5,691 nt of DNA from Gammaproteobacteria bacterium (GTDB lineage Bacteria; Pseudomonadota; Gammaproteobacteria; Pseudomonadales; Pseudomonadaceae), in assembly GCA_012735335.1 (NCBI GenBank), contig JAAYHO010000174.1, forward strand, positions 1 to 5,691. Direction: 5' to 3'. Of this stretch, positions 1-5,691 are shown in pieces. Under the pieces are notes generated by a model. The model was not told the DNA's origin. It made no database searches and saw only the letters and a list, made by a program, of their open reading frames with translations. Made by a program: the position numbers and the translations under genes. How positions within the stretch are numbered: position 1 is the stretch's first letter; each line of letters starts with the position of its first letter.

Positions 1-51
1 ATCTACACCAACCAGAATCAGACCATTGAGGAGCTGGACGCCAATACCTGA
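1..51 (+). CDS. hslV: HslV (ClpQ) peptidase subunit, C-terminal end only
   Basis: Only the last 16 codons and the TGA stop are in the window. The visible peptide, [15 protein letters not shown] followed by a final Thr, closely resembles the C-terminus of E. coli HslV as I remember it (IYTNHFHTIEEL...). HslV is the threonine peptidase of the cytoplasmic HslVU protease. The catalytic N-terminal Thr lies outside the window. The stop is 19 nt before the hslU start, which fits the usual hslV-hslU operon. The call rests on this short match together with the adjacent hslU. Confidence 0.9.
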   Translation: MYTNQNQTIEELDANT

Positions 52-70
52 GGCGGCCGGATTGAATTGC

Positions 71-1411
71 ATGTCCATGACACCCCGTGAAATCGTCCAT
101 GAACTGGACCGCCACATCATCGGCCAGCAGGACGCCAAGCGCGCCGTGGCCATCGCCCTGCGCAACCGCTGGCGGCGCATGCAGCTGCCCGAACACCTGC
201 GCCAGGAAGTAACCCCGAAGAACATCCTGATGATCGGGCCCACCGGCGTCGGCAAGACCGAAATCGCCCGCCGCCTGGCACGCCTGGCCCAGGCGCCCTT
301 CATCAAGGTCGAGGCGACCAAGTTCACCGAGGTCGGCTATGTTGGCCGCGACGTCGAATCCATCATCCGTGACCTGGTCGACGCCTCGCTGAAGATGCTG
401 CGCCAGCAGGAAATGGAAAAGGTCGGCCACCGCGCCGAGGATGCCGCCGAAGAGCGCATTCTCGATGCCCTGCTGCCGCCACCGCGCCAGGGCACCACTG
501 ACGAACCGGCCCGGGAAGACTCCAGCACCCGTCAGCTGTTCCGCAAGCGCCTGCGCGAAGGCCAGCTGGACGACAAGGAGATCGACATCGACGTGGCGGA
601 CGCCCCGGTCGGCGTGGAAATCATGGCCCCGCCCGGCATGGAGGAAATGACCAGCCAGCTGCAGAACATGTTCTCCGGTCTCGGCAAGGGCAAGCGCAAG
701 ACCCGCAAGCTCAAGGTCAAGGAAGCCTTCAAGCTGATCCGCGACGAGGAGGCCGCCCGGCTGGTCAACGAGGAAGACCTCAAGACCCGCGCCATCGAGG
801 CCGCTGAGCAGAACGGTATCGTCTTCCTCGATGAGATCGACAAGGTCAGCAAACGCGCCAACAGCGGCAGCGGCGCCGACGTCTCCCGCGAGGGCGTACA
901 GCGTGACCTGCTGCCGCTGATCGAGGGCTCCACGGTGAACACCAAGTTCGGCATGGTCAAGACCGATCACATCCTGTTCATTGCCTCGGGTGCCTTCCAC
1001 CTGACCAAGCCGTCGGACCTGATTCCGGAGCTGCAGGGGCGGCTGCCGATCCGGGTCGAGCTCAAGTCCCTGTCGCCGGAGGATTTCAAGCGCATCCTCA
1101 CCGAGCCGGACGCCTCGCTCACCGAGCAATACCGCGCCCTGCTGCAGACCGAAGGGCTGCAGGTCGAGTTTGCCGAGGATGCCATCGCCCGGCTGGCGGA
1201 GATTGCCTGGCAGGTCAACGAGAAGACCGAGAACATCGGTGCCCGTCGCCTGCACACGGTGCTGGAACGCCTGCTGGAGGAAATCTCCTTCAGCGCCGGG
1301 GATCTGGCCTCCAAACAGGACGGAGCACCCATGGTGATCGATGCCGCCTATGTGGACGAGCATCTGGGCGAGCTGGCGGTCAATGAAGACCTGTCACGCT
1401 ATATTCTCTGA
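71..1411 (+). CDS. hslU: HslU (ClpY), AAA+ unfoldase ATPase of the HslVU protease
   Basis: HslU is the hexameric ATPase that unfolds substrates and threads them into the HslV peptidase in the cytoplasm. The product is 446 aa, close to the 443 aa of E. coli. Visible motifs are Walker A GPTGVGKT (56-63), the pore loop GYVG (89-92), the variable I-domain (about 108-243), Walker B IVFLDE (250-255), a sensor-1-type segment [17 protein letters not shown], and the sensor-2 region GARR (390-393). It ends in EDLSRYIL, the conserved tail that docks into HslV. The frame stays open upstream to 26, but I chose ATG 71 because [13 protein letters not shown] aligns with E. coli MSEMTPREIV. An AGGCGG lies 14 nt upstream, a rather long spacing, and it overlaps the hslV stop. 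No key residue appears to be missing. Any heat-shock promoter would lie upstream of hslV, outside the window. Confidence 0.98.
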   Translation: MSMTPREIVHELDRHIIGQQDAKRAVAIALRNRWRRMQLPEHLRQEVTPKNILMIGPTGVGKTEIARRLARLAQAPFIKVEATKFTEVGYVGRDVESIIRDLVDASLKMLRQQEMEKVGHRAEDAAEERILDALLPPPRQGTTDEPAREDSSTRQLFRKRLREGQLDDKEIDIDVADAPVGVEIMAPPGMEEMTSQLQNMFSGLGKGKRKTRKLKVKEAFKLIRDEEAARLVNEEDLKTRAIEAAEQNGIVFLDEIDKVSKRANSGSGADVSREGVQRDLLPLIEGSTVNTKFGMVKTDHILFIASGAFHLTKPSDLIPELQGRLPIRVELKSLSPEDFKRILTEPDASLTEQYRALLQTEGLQVEFAEDAIARLAEIAWQVNEKTENIGARRLHTVLERLLEEISFSAGDLASKQDGAPMVIDAAYVDEHLGELAVNEDLSRYIL

Positions 1412-1433
1412 ACCTTTCTGACACGGACTTGCC

Positions 1434-1814
1434 ATGACCAGCCCGATACCCGGCAACATCAAACTGCACAAGGCGTCGCGCACGCTGGAACTGCAGTACC
1501 CCGACGGCCAGCGCTTCATCCTGCCCGCCGAGTTCCTGCGGGTGCACTCGCCCTCGGCGGAGGTACAGGGCCATGGCAACCCGGTGCTGCAGACCGGCAA
1601 GCAGAATGTGGCGCTGGTTGGCCTGGAGGCAGCGGGCAACTATGCGCTCAAACTGGTCTTCGACGACGGCCACGACAGCGGCCTGTACAGCTGGGAGTAC
1701 CTGTACCAGCTGGGTCAGCAGCAGGAGCAGCTGTGGCAGGATTACCTGGACAAACTGCACGCCGCTGGTGCCAGCCGCGATCCGGATGTGTCGGTAGTGA
1801 AGGTAATGCTGTAG
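1434..1814 (+). CDS. DUF971 / GBBH-like N-terminal domain protein
   Basis: This 126-aa protein consists almost entirely of one DUF971 domain (gamma-butyrobetaine hydroxylase-like N-terminal fold). Supporting segments are LRVHSPSAEVQGHG (about 35-48) and FDDGHDSGLYSWEYL (about 76-90), both typical of the family. Larger relatives use this domain beside a dioxygenase domain and can bind zinc through Cys/His. This protein has no cysteine, so that zinc site cannot be present in its classical form. It has no signal peptide or membrane segment, so it is probably cytoplasmic. Its function is unknown. It starts 22 nt after the hslU stop with only a weak GGA-type ribosome site. It is probably co-transcribed with hslVU; the same neighbour follows hslU in Pseudomonas as I recall. 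Its TAG stop touches the first base of the downstream repeat array. Confidence 0.9.
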   Translation: MTSPIPGNIKLHKASRTLELQYPDGQRFILPAEFLRVHSPSAEVQGHGNPVLQTGKQNVALVGLEAAGNYALKLVFDDGHDSGLYSWEYLYQLGQQQEQLWQDYLDKLHAAGASRDPDVSVVKVML

Positions 1815-1952
1815 GCCCATGGATTGCCGCGTCGCTGCGCTCCTCGCAATGACGGGGAGTGGAACAGCGCCACAGGCCACTGACGCACCTCGCACATACC
1901 CCACCGTCATTGCGAGCCCGAAGGGCGTGGCAATCCAGCGGGCGGTGGCTCG
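1813..1952. repeat. Composite REP-like repeat, unit 1
   Basis: This is a 140-bp unit that recurs immediately downstream. It holds two palindromic arms in opposite orientation. Arm A (1820-1854) has outer stem ATTGC 1823-1827 with GCAAT 1846-1850. Arm B (1905-1937) has outer stem ATTGC 1909-1913 with GCAAT 1930-1934 and inner stem GCCC 1916-1919 with GGGC 1923-1926 around a GAA loop. Reverse-complemented arm A and arm B share the ends CGTCATTGCGAG and GGCAATCCA, so A and B can also pair with each other. This is the layout of a bacterial interspersed mosaic element. The motif belongs to a REP-like type I recall as scattered in many proteobacterial genomes. Lying between convergent genes, it may limit read-through from both sides, but neither arm has a U-tract. 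It encodes no supported gene. Confidence 0.9.
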
Positions 1953-2094
1953 AGGCCCATGGATTGCCGCGTCGCTGTGCTCCTCGCAATGACGAGGAGT
2001 GGGGCAGCGCCCACAGGCCACTAATCCATCTCCCACGCACCCACACCGTCATTGCGAGCCCGAAGGGCGTGGCAATCCAGCGGACGGTGGCTCG
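1953..2094. repeat. Composite REP-like repeat, unit 2
   Basis: This 142-bp unit is the direct tandem copy of the one before it. Arm A (1960-1994) differs from its counterpart at one base (C 1838 against T 1978). Arm B (2047-2079) is identical over 33 bp to arm B of unit 1. The spacer between the arms has drifted more, in the stretch around 1880-1903 against 2020-2046. The arms are therefore more conserved than the spacer, which suggests either a recent duplication with relaxed spacers or selection and gene conversion on the arms. Confidence 0.9.
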
Positions 2095-2111
2095 GTGCCT
2101 ATGGATTGCCG
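2095..2111. repeat. Truncated third REP-like copy overlapping the phasin 3' end
   Basis: The sequence GTGCCTATGGATTGCCG matches the start of each full unit (AGGCCCATGGATTGCCG) and then stops abruptly; from 2112 on, the DNA is phasin coding sequence. Read on the minus strand it encodes the last phasin residues Gly-Asn-Pro and the TAG stop. In the full copies the TAG position reads TGG (CCATGG against CCATAG here), so one base change relative to the repeat consensus makes the stop codon. Confidence 0.75.
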
Positions 2112-2788
2112 GGGGTGGTGTCGGTGGCTGGAGCCGGGGTGGTTTTGCCGCGGGTGGCGGCCTTGGGGGTGGTTCGGCGGCGCGGTGCTGTTTTCACTCC
2201 AGTGGTTTCGACCGCCTTGGCTGCGGCAGCTGGCTTGCTGGCGGGCGTGGTGCTGGCAGGCTTTTTCGCAGTGGTTGCCCGGGTTGCCGGTTTCGCCGCT
2301 GGCTTGCTCGCGGCTGCGGTGCGACTGGCAGCAGGCTTGGCCGCTGTTTCAGGCTTGGCCGCCGCAGTCGCCACCTTGCTGGCGCTGGCCCGAGCCGCCG
2401 GCCTGGCTGGCGCAGCCGACAGTTTTGCCAATGTGGCGGTCAGCTCATCAACCCGCTTGCTCAGCGCCTGCACCTCTGCCTGACTGGCCAGCCCCAGACG
2501 CTCGGCTGCACCCTGCAGGCGTTTGTCGAGCTGGTCTTCCCATTTGACCAGTTTGTCGCCCAGCTTCCTGCGGGCCTTGTCCACCTTGCTCCGGGCACCA
2601 TCCAGCGAGCCCTTGGCCGCGCCCTTTTCCGCTTCCTCGCCATCGCGGATCAGCGCTTCGAACAGCTTGCTGCCTTCCTTGCCCAGCCGGGTATAGGCAC
2701 CCAGCCCGGCCAGCCAGATCTGCCGTGCGTAGTCGTCCAGATCATCCAGTCCGCTGTCCTTCACTTTCTGTTTTTTCTTGTCCGACAT
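2099..2788 (-). CDS. phaF: PhaF-like phasin, PHA granule-associated protein with basic tail
   Basis: The product is 229 aa. Residues about 17-95 form the phasin domain of medium-chain-length PHA organisms, with the hallmark ARQIWLAGLGAYTRLGKEGS (21-40) and FEALIRDGEE. Residues about 99-124 look like a short coiled coil (VQALSKRVDELTATLAKL). Residues 125-229 are a low-complexity Ala/Lys/Pro/Thr tail with AAKP-type repeats and almost no acidic residues. In Pseudomonas PhaF, the first part coats PHA granules and the tail binds DNA non-specifically, helping to distribute granules between daughter cells. The tail separates it from PhaI, which lacks one. I chose ATG 2788 over the upstream in-frame ATG at 2860 because GGAG lies 6 nt upstream and MSDKKKQK begins like the family. 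The gene follows the PHA_gran_rgn gene by 68 nt. The final Gly-Asn-Pro-stop is encoded by a truncated repeat copy, so the original C-terminus may have been altered. Confidence 0.9.
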   Translation of the reverse strand: MSDKKKQKVKDSGLDDLDDYARQIWLAGLGAYTRLGKEGSKLFEALIRDGEEAEKGAAKGSLDGARSKVDKARRKLGDKLVKWEDQLDKRLQGAAERLGLASQAEVQALSKRVDELTATLAKLSAAPARPAARASASKVATAAAKPETAAKPAASRTAAASKPAAKPATRATTAKKPASTTPASKPAAAAKAVETTGVKTAPRRRTTPKAATRGKTTPAPATDTTPGNP

Positions 2789-2825
2789 ACACCACTCCAC
2801 AGGCAGGTTGAGAGGCTTCAGCCTA

Positions 2826-2845
2826 GCAGAGCCGCACAGCTCTGC
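2826..2845 (-). other. Hairpin in the gap between PHA_gran_rgn and phasin genes
   Basis: GCAGAGC (2826-2832) and GCTCTGC (2839-2845) form a perfect 7-bp stem around a 6-nt loop. A second small palindrome, AGGCT-TC-AGCCT (2813-2824), lies directly beside it. No U-run follows on the minus strand, so this is not a standard intrinsic terminator. It could be an RNA processing or stability element that sets the ratio of the two products. Role uncertain. Confidence 0.4.
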
Positions 2846-2856
2846 CTTGCTCCATA

Positions 2857-3132
2857 TCAAACCAGATAGCGATCCAGGGCCTTTTCGATCTCACCCTTGA
2901 CCATGCCTGCCATGGGGGTCAGCATCATGCCCAGCTTTACCGCGACCTGTACGCTGTCCTCACCCACCAGAATGCTGCCGTCCACACCACTGCGCTGGAA
3001 GGTCAGCTCATCCTCTCGCCAGGTGCACTCGGCACCCAGTTTGCTGGCCAGCTTGTCCGCCATCTTCTGGGCACGCTCTTTCGCTGCGTCCTTGCCCAGG
3101 GAATGCTCACGGGTGATTTCTACGGTTGCCAT
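2857..3132 (-). CDS. PHA system protein, PHA_gran_rgn family
   Basis: This small 91-aa protein matches the PHA_gran_rgn family (putative polyhydroxyalkanoic acid system protein), which in Pseudomonas sits beside the phasin genes. Visible features are the N-terminus [21 protein letters not shown], a basic amphipathic helix (about 14-33), the segment [19 protein letters not shown] (about 36-54), and a C-terminus ending in [11 protein letters not shown]. It has no signal peptide; the hydrophobic stretch [14 protein letters not shown] is short. The biochemical role is not established. ATG 3132 is preferred to the upstream in-frame ATG at 3192 because AAGGGA sits about 6 nt before it and the family begins here. 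It reads towards the phasin gene, probably in one operon, and diverges from ubiE. Confidence 0.88.
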   Translation of the reverse strand: MATVEITREHSLGKDAAKERAQKMADKLASKLGAECTWREDELTFQRSGVDGSILVGEDSVQVAVKLGMMLTPMAGMVKGEIEKALDRYLV

Positions 3133-3288
3133 CGTTGTCCCTTTGTATATGGTATGAAAAAACGCATAGCATGCCGGATACCGCGCCAACATGCGACAGC
3201 CTGTCCGGTCATTCAGGGGTTCGCCGATCCCTTTGCGACGTCAAATACAGGTAGAATGCCCCATCAATTTGCCAAGGCAGATACTTCC
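3133..3288. promoter_or_regulatory. Divergent promoter region between PHA_gran_rgn and ubiE
   Basis: These 156 nt separate two start codons facing apart and must hold signals for both transcripts. For ubiE, TAGAAT (3252-3257) matches the sigma-70 -10 consensus at five of six positions. The nearest -35-like TTGCGA (3233-3238) is only 13 nt away, so that pairing is doubtful. On the minus strand, TTGGCG (3189-3184) and TATGCG (3168-3163) are 15 nt apart, also suboptimal. The region also contains GGTAT/ATACC arms (3151-3155 and 3178-3182), GCAT-AGC-ATGC (3164-3174), and a 6-bp hairpin (3215-3220 with 3227-3232, one G-U pair). The function of the region is inferred from gene orientation; individual boxes are weak. 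Confidence 0.45.
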
Positions 3289-4050
3289 ATGACAGACAAA
3301 TCCAGCTCAGACCGCACCACCCATTTCGGCTTTCAGACCGTGAACGAGTCGGAGAAAGCCGGCAAGGTGGCCGAGGTATTCCACTCGGTTGCGGCCAAGT
3401 ACGACCTGATGAACGACCTCATGTCCGGTGGCATCCACCGTCTATGGAAGCGCTTCACCATCGAGCTGTCCGGGGTGCGGCCGGGTAACCGGGTGCTGGA
3501 CATTGCCGGTGGCACCGGCGACCTGACGCGCAAGTTCTCCCGTCTGGTCGGCCCCACCGGCGAGGTGGTACTGGCGGATATCAACGCCTCCATGCTCAAG
3601 GTCGGCCGTGACCGCCTGCTGGACAAGGGCGTGGCCGGCAATGTGCGCTTCGTTCAGGCGGATGCGGAAAAGCTGCCCTTCCCGGACAACCATTTCGACT
3701 GCATCACCATCGCCTTCGGTCTGCGCAACGTGACCCACAAGGAAGAGGCCATCGCTTCCATGCTGCGGGTACTCAAGCCCGGTGGCCGCCTGCTGGTGCT
3801 GGAGTTCTCCAAGCCGAACAACGAGCTGCTGTCCAAGGCCTACGACCAGTATTCCTTCACCATGCTGCCGCTGATGGGCCGGGTGATCACCGGTGATGCG
3901 GAGAGTTACCGCTATCTGGCCGAATCCATCCGCATGCACCCGGATCAGGAAACTCTCAAGGGCATGATGGAAGAAGTGGGCTTTGCCCGGGTCACCTATC
4001 ACAACATGACCGGCGGTATTGTCGCCCTGCACCGGGGTATCAAGCCCTGA
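3289..4050 (+). CDS. ubiE: UbiE, SAM-dependent C-methyltransferase for ubiquinone (and menaquinone) synthesis
   Basis: UbiE methylates the ring carbon of 2-polyprenyl-6-methoxy-1,4-benzoquinol in ubiquinone synthesis and demethylmenaquinol where menaquinone is made. The product is 253 aa (E. coli 251). The first UbiE signature is seen from Y38-D-L-M-N to S46...H50-x-x-W53. The SAM-binding motif I is [10 protein letters not shown] (69-78), the acidic motif-II residue is D97 in LADIN, and [12 protein letters not shown] follows. The second signature is [15 protein letters not shown] (about 148-162), and the end is [15 protein letters not shown] 3289 was chosen because MTDKSS...THFGFQTV aligns with E. 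coli [16 protein letters not shown] and AAGGCAG lies 8 nt upstream. An in-frame ATG at 3256 is less likely because it would add a non-conserved extension. The TGA overlaps the ubiJ ATG by one base, implying translational coupling. Confidence 0.98.
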   Translation: MTDKSSSDRTTHFGFQTVNESEKAGKVAEVFHSVAAKYDLMNDLMSGGIHRLWKRFTIELSGVRPGNRVLDIAGGTGDLTRKFSRLVGPTGEVVLADINASMLKVGRDRLLDKGVAGNVRFVQADAEKLPFPDNHFDCITIAFGLRNVTHKEEAIASMLRVLKPGGRLLVLEFSKPNNELLSKAYDQYSFTMLPLMGRVITGDAESYRYLAESIRMHPDQETLKGMMEEVGFARVTYHNMTGGIVALHRGIKP

Positions 4051-4670
4051 TGCCGAGCCGTGTTCTGCTGGCCGGTATCGAGCGCAGTCTGGAACTGGCC
4101 CTTCAGCAGGATCCCCTGACTGCCCGACGACTGGCCGCGCTGGAGGGTCGGGTGATCCTGATCCGCAGCCGCCAGCCGTCGCTGTCGATCTACCTGCTGC
4201 CGGACAGCCAGGGCCTGCGCCTGGCCAGTTACCATGAAGGCGAGGCAGACTGCACCCTCAGCGCCCCGGCCAGCCTGCTGGCGCGCCTGGCGATCAGCAG
4301 CGAGCGTCAACAGTTGCTGCAGGAGCCGGAACTCGAGCTCAGCGGCGATACCCAGGTGCTGGTGCAGCTGCAGAACATCTTTGCCGACCTGCAGATCGAT
4401 GGCGAAGCGGCGCTGGCCCGCTGGCTCGGCCCGGTGCCCGCCCACGCCCTGGGCAGTCTGGCCCGCAGCGGACGTGGCTGGCTCGGCGGCAGTCGCCGCA
4501 GTCTTGAGCAGAGCGTTGCCGAGTACCTGACCGAAGAGGGCCGCCAGTTGGTCGGCCGCGCCGAAGCCGACACCGCCGCCGCACAGATTCATGAGCTGCG
4601 CCTGCAACTGGATAGACTGGACGCCCGCGTGCAGCGCCTGCTGCAACCTGATACTGGATCCGACGCATGA
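4050..4670 (+). CDS. ubiJ: UbiJ, SCP2-domain accessory factor of ubiquinone synthesis
   Basis: The product is 206 aa, against about 201 in E. coli. Residues about 10-112 fit an SCP2-type lipid-binding domain ([64 protein letters not shown]). The C-terminal third ends in a predicted coiled coil (about 172-200, [19 protein letters not shown]). In E. coli, UbiJ belongs to the soluble Ubi complex, binds the hydrophobic intermediates and pairs with UbiK. Here it lies between ubiE and ubiB, overlapping each by 1 and 4 nt, the standard order. Sequence similarity in this family is low, so identification leans on synteny, length and domain layout. No membrane segment is seen. Confidence 0.9.
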   Translation: MPSRVLLAGIERSLELALQQDPLTARRLAALEGRVILIRSRQPSLSIYLLPDSQGLRLASYHEGEADCTLSAPASLLARLAISSERQQLLQEPELELSGDTQVLVQLQNIFADLQIDGEAALARWLGPVPAHALGSLARSGRGWLGGSRRSLEQSVAEYLTEEGRQLVGRAEADTAAAQIHELRLQLDRLDARVQRLLQPDTGSDA

Positions 4671-5691
4671 ACCTGACTGCCTTTCTGCGCCTGTTTCGCA
4701 TTCTGCTGGTGTTCACCCGCTACCGTCTGGATCAGGTCCTGGCCCCGCTGCCGCTGCCCTGGTATGGCCGTCTGCTGCTGATCGGCCCCTGGAAGCTCTA
4801 CCCGGCACCCAAGGACCTCAGCCGCGGTGCCCGGCTGCGGCTGGCCTTCGAGAGTCTGGGCCCGGTGTTCATCAAGTTCGGCCAGATCCTCTCCACCCGT
4901 CGCGACCTGCTGCCCGACGACATCGCCACCGAACTGGCCTTCCTGCAGGACAAGGTACCGCCCTTCCCGCCGGAGCAATCGCGCCGGCGCATCGAGGAGC
5001 AGCTGGGGGTTTCCATCGAGGAGGCCTTCGCCGAGTTTACCGATGAGCCACTGGCCTCCGCCTCGGTCGCCCAGGTCCACACCGCCCGGCTGCACGACGG
5101 CAGCGAGGTGGTGGTCAAGGTGGTGCGCCCCGGCATCGAGGAAGTGATCCATCAGGATATCCAGTGGCTGTATCTGGCCGCCCGTACCCTGGAGCGGGTG
5201 TCCCGCGAGGGACGCCGCCTGCGCCCGGTAGAGGTGGTCAAGGATTACGAGCAGACCATCTTCGACGAACTCGATCTGTACCGCGAGGCGGCCAACGCCT
5301 CCCTGCTGCGGCGCAACTTCGAGGGTTCCTCGGTGCTCTATGTGCCGAAGATCTACTGGGACTGGTGCCGTCACAAGGTACTGGTGATGGAGCTCATCAA
5401 GGGCATTCCGGTCACCGATATCGACACCCTCAAGGCCCAGGGTACCGATATGAAAAAGCTCGCCGAGCGCGGTGTCGAGGTCTTCTTTGCCCAGGTGTTC
5501 CGCGACAGCTTCTTCCATGCCGACATGCACCCGGGCAACATCTTCGTCGCCCATGGCCGCCCCGATGATCCGCAATACATCGCCATCGACTTCGGCATCG
5601 TCGGCAGCCTGACTCCGGAAGATCAGACCTACCTGGCGCGCAACCTGATGGCCTTCTTCAAACGCGACTACCGCCGGGTGGCCCAGCTGCA
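4667..5691 (+). CDS. ubiB: UbiB, atypical kinase-like ATPase of ubiquinone synthesis, cut by the window end
   Basis: UbiB belongs to the ABC1/ADCK/COQ8 protein-kinase-like family and supports ubiquinone synthesis at the inner membrane, probably by ATPase-linked handling of lipid intermediates. The visible part is 341 codons plus two bases; the family is about 530-545 aa, so the C-terminal segment with the expected membrane helices lies outside. Family marks are KFGQ (KxGQ motif, 70-73), the Ala-rich loop ASASVAQVH (130-138) that replaces the kinase Gly-rich loop, the invariant Lys K151 in VVVKVVRPG, the catalytic-loop equivalent HADMHPGN (284-291; D286, N291), and DFG (308-310). All expected residues are present. 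ATG 4667 overlaps the ubiJ TGA as ATGA, so translation is probably coupled. The frame is open to the window edge with no break. Confidence 0.97.
   Translation, partial: MNLTAFLRLFRILLVFTRYRLDQVLAPLPLPWYGRLLLIGPWKLYPAPKDLSRGARLRLAFESLGPVFIKFGQILSTRRDLLPDDIATELAFLQDKVPPFPPEQSRRRIEEQLGVSIEEAFAEFTDEPLASASVAQVHTARLHDGSEVVVKVVRPGIEEVIHQDIQWLYLAARTLERVSREGRRLRPVEVVKDYEQTIFDELDLYREAANASLLRRNFEGSSVLYVPKIYWDWCRHKVLVMELIKGIPVTDIDTLKAQGTDMKKLAERGVEVFFAQVFRDSFFHADMHPGNIFVAHGRPDDPQYIAIDFGIVGSLTPEDQTYLARNLMAFFKRDYRRVAQL

Noticed and set aside
26..70. Upstream-extended start for HslU
   Set aside because: The extension would overlap the hslV 3' end and is not conserved. MSMTPREIV at 71 matches the family N-terminus.
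1380..2052. Long minus-strand open frames through the repeat region, giving peptides such as VIARSAATRQSMG and RHCEEHSDAAIHG
   Set aside because: These peptides are translations of the palindromic repeats, a common source of false hypothetical proteins. The frames also lie antisense to the well-supported DUF971 gene.
1820..2079. CRISPR array
   Set aside because: There are only two full units with similar, not unique, spacers of unequal arm orientation, and no cas genes. The arms are inverted REP-like palindromes.
1813..2111. Insertion sequence or MITE remnant
   Set aside because: I see no transposase fragment, no clear target-site duplication and no long terminal inverted repeat enclosing the whole array. 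A REP/BIME-type array fits better.
1859..2869. Plus-strand open frame of 336 codons across the repeats and antisense to the phasin gene
   Set aside because: It is the shadow of the phasin's GC-rich Ala/Lys/Pro codons joined to repeat sequence. It is Trp/Cys/Gly/Arg-rich with no recognisable domain.
4589..5575. Minus-strand open frame of 328 codons opposite ubiB
   Set aside because: It is antisense to the clear ubiB frame, whose kinase-like motifs are all intact. Long antisense frames are expected in GC-rich DNA.

Overview
The window is GC-rich chromosomal DNA, most likely from a member of the Pseudomonadaceae. This rests on gene order (hslV-hslU-DUF971 gene // phaF-PHA_gran_rgn // ubiE-ubiJ-ubiB), which I recall from Pseudomonas, and on a UbiE sequence that looks very close to Pseudomonas UbiE from memory. 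I cannot name the genus or species from the sequence. Halopseudomonas- or Stutzerimonas-like lineages would fit but are not shown.

Left part (1-1814, + strand): the last codons of hslV, a complete hslU, and a small DUF971 gene 22 nt after it. HslV and HslU form the two-component HslVU (ClpQY) ATP-dependent protease. The DUF971 gene is probably the last gene of the same transcript.

Middle (1813-2111): no gene is supported here. The stretch is two near-identical units of 140 and 142 bp plus a truncated third copy. Each full unit carries two palindromic REP-like arms in opposite orientation. In the Pseudomonas order I remember, the PHA synthase/depolymerase/regulator genes phaC1-phaZ-phaC2-phaD lie exactly between the DUF971 gene and phaF. 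Here they are absent and the repeats occupy their place. The truncated copy runs into the phasin gene and supplies its last codons and stop.

Right-middle (2099-3132, - strand): a PhaF-like phasin with a basic Ala/Lys/Pro-rich tail, preceded by a small PHA-system protein (PHA_gran_rgn family). The two are probably co-transcribed, converge on the DUF971 gene and diverge from ubiE. They are accessory PHA granule genes left without a synthase in this window.

Right part (3289-5691, + strand): ubiE, ubiJ and the first two thirds of ubiB, joined by 1-nt and 4-nt overlaps. They encode the C-methyltransferase, a lipid-binding scaffold protein and the atypical-kinase-like protein of ubiquinone synthesis.

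I see no wholly new system. The notable feature is the apparent remodelling of the PHA locus at a composite repeat array.
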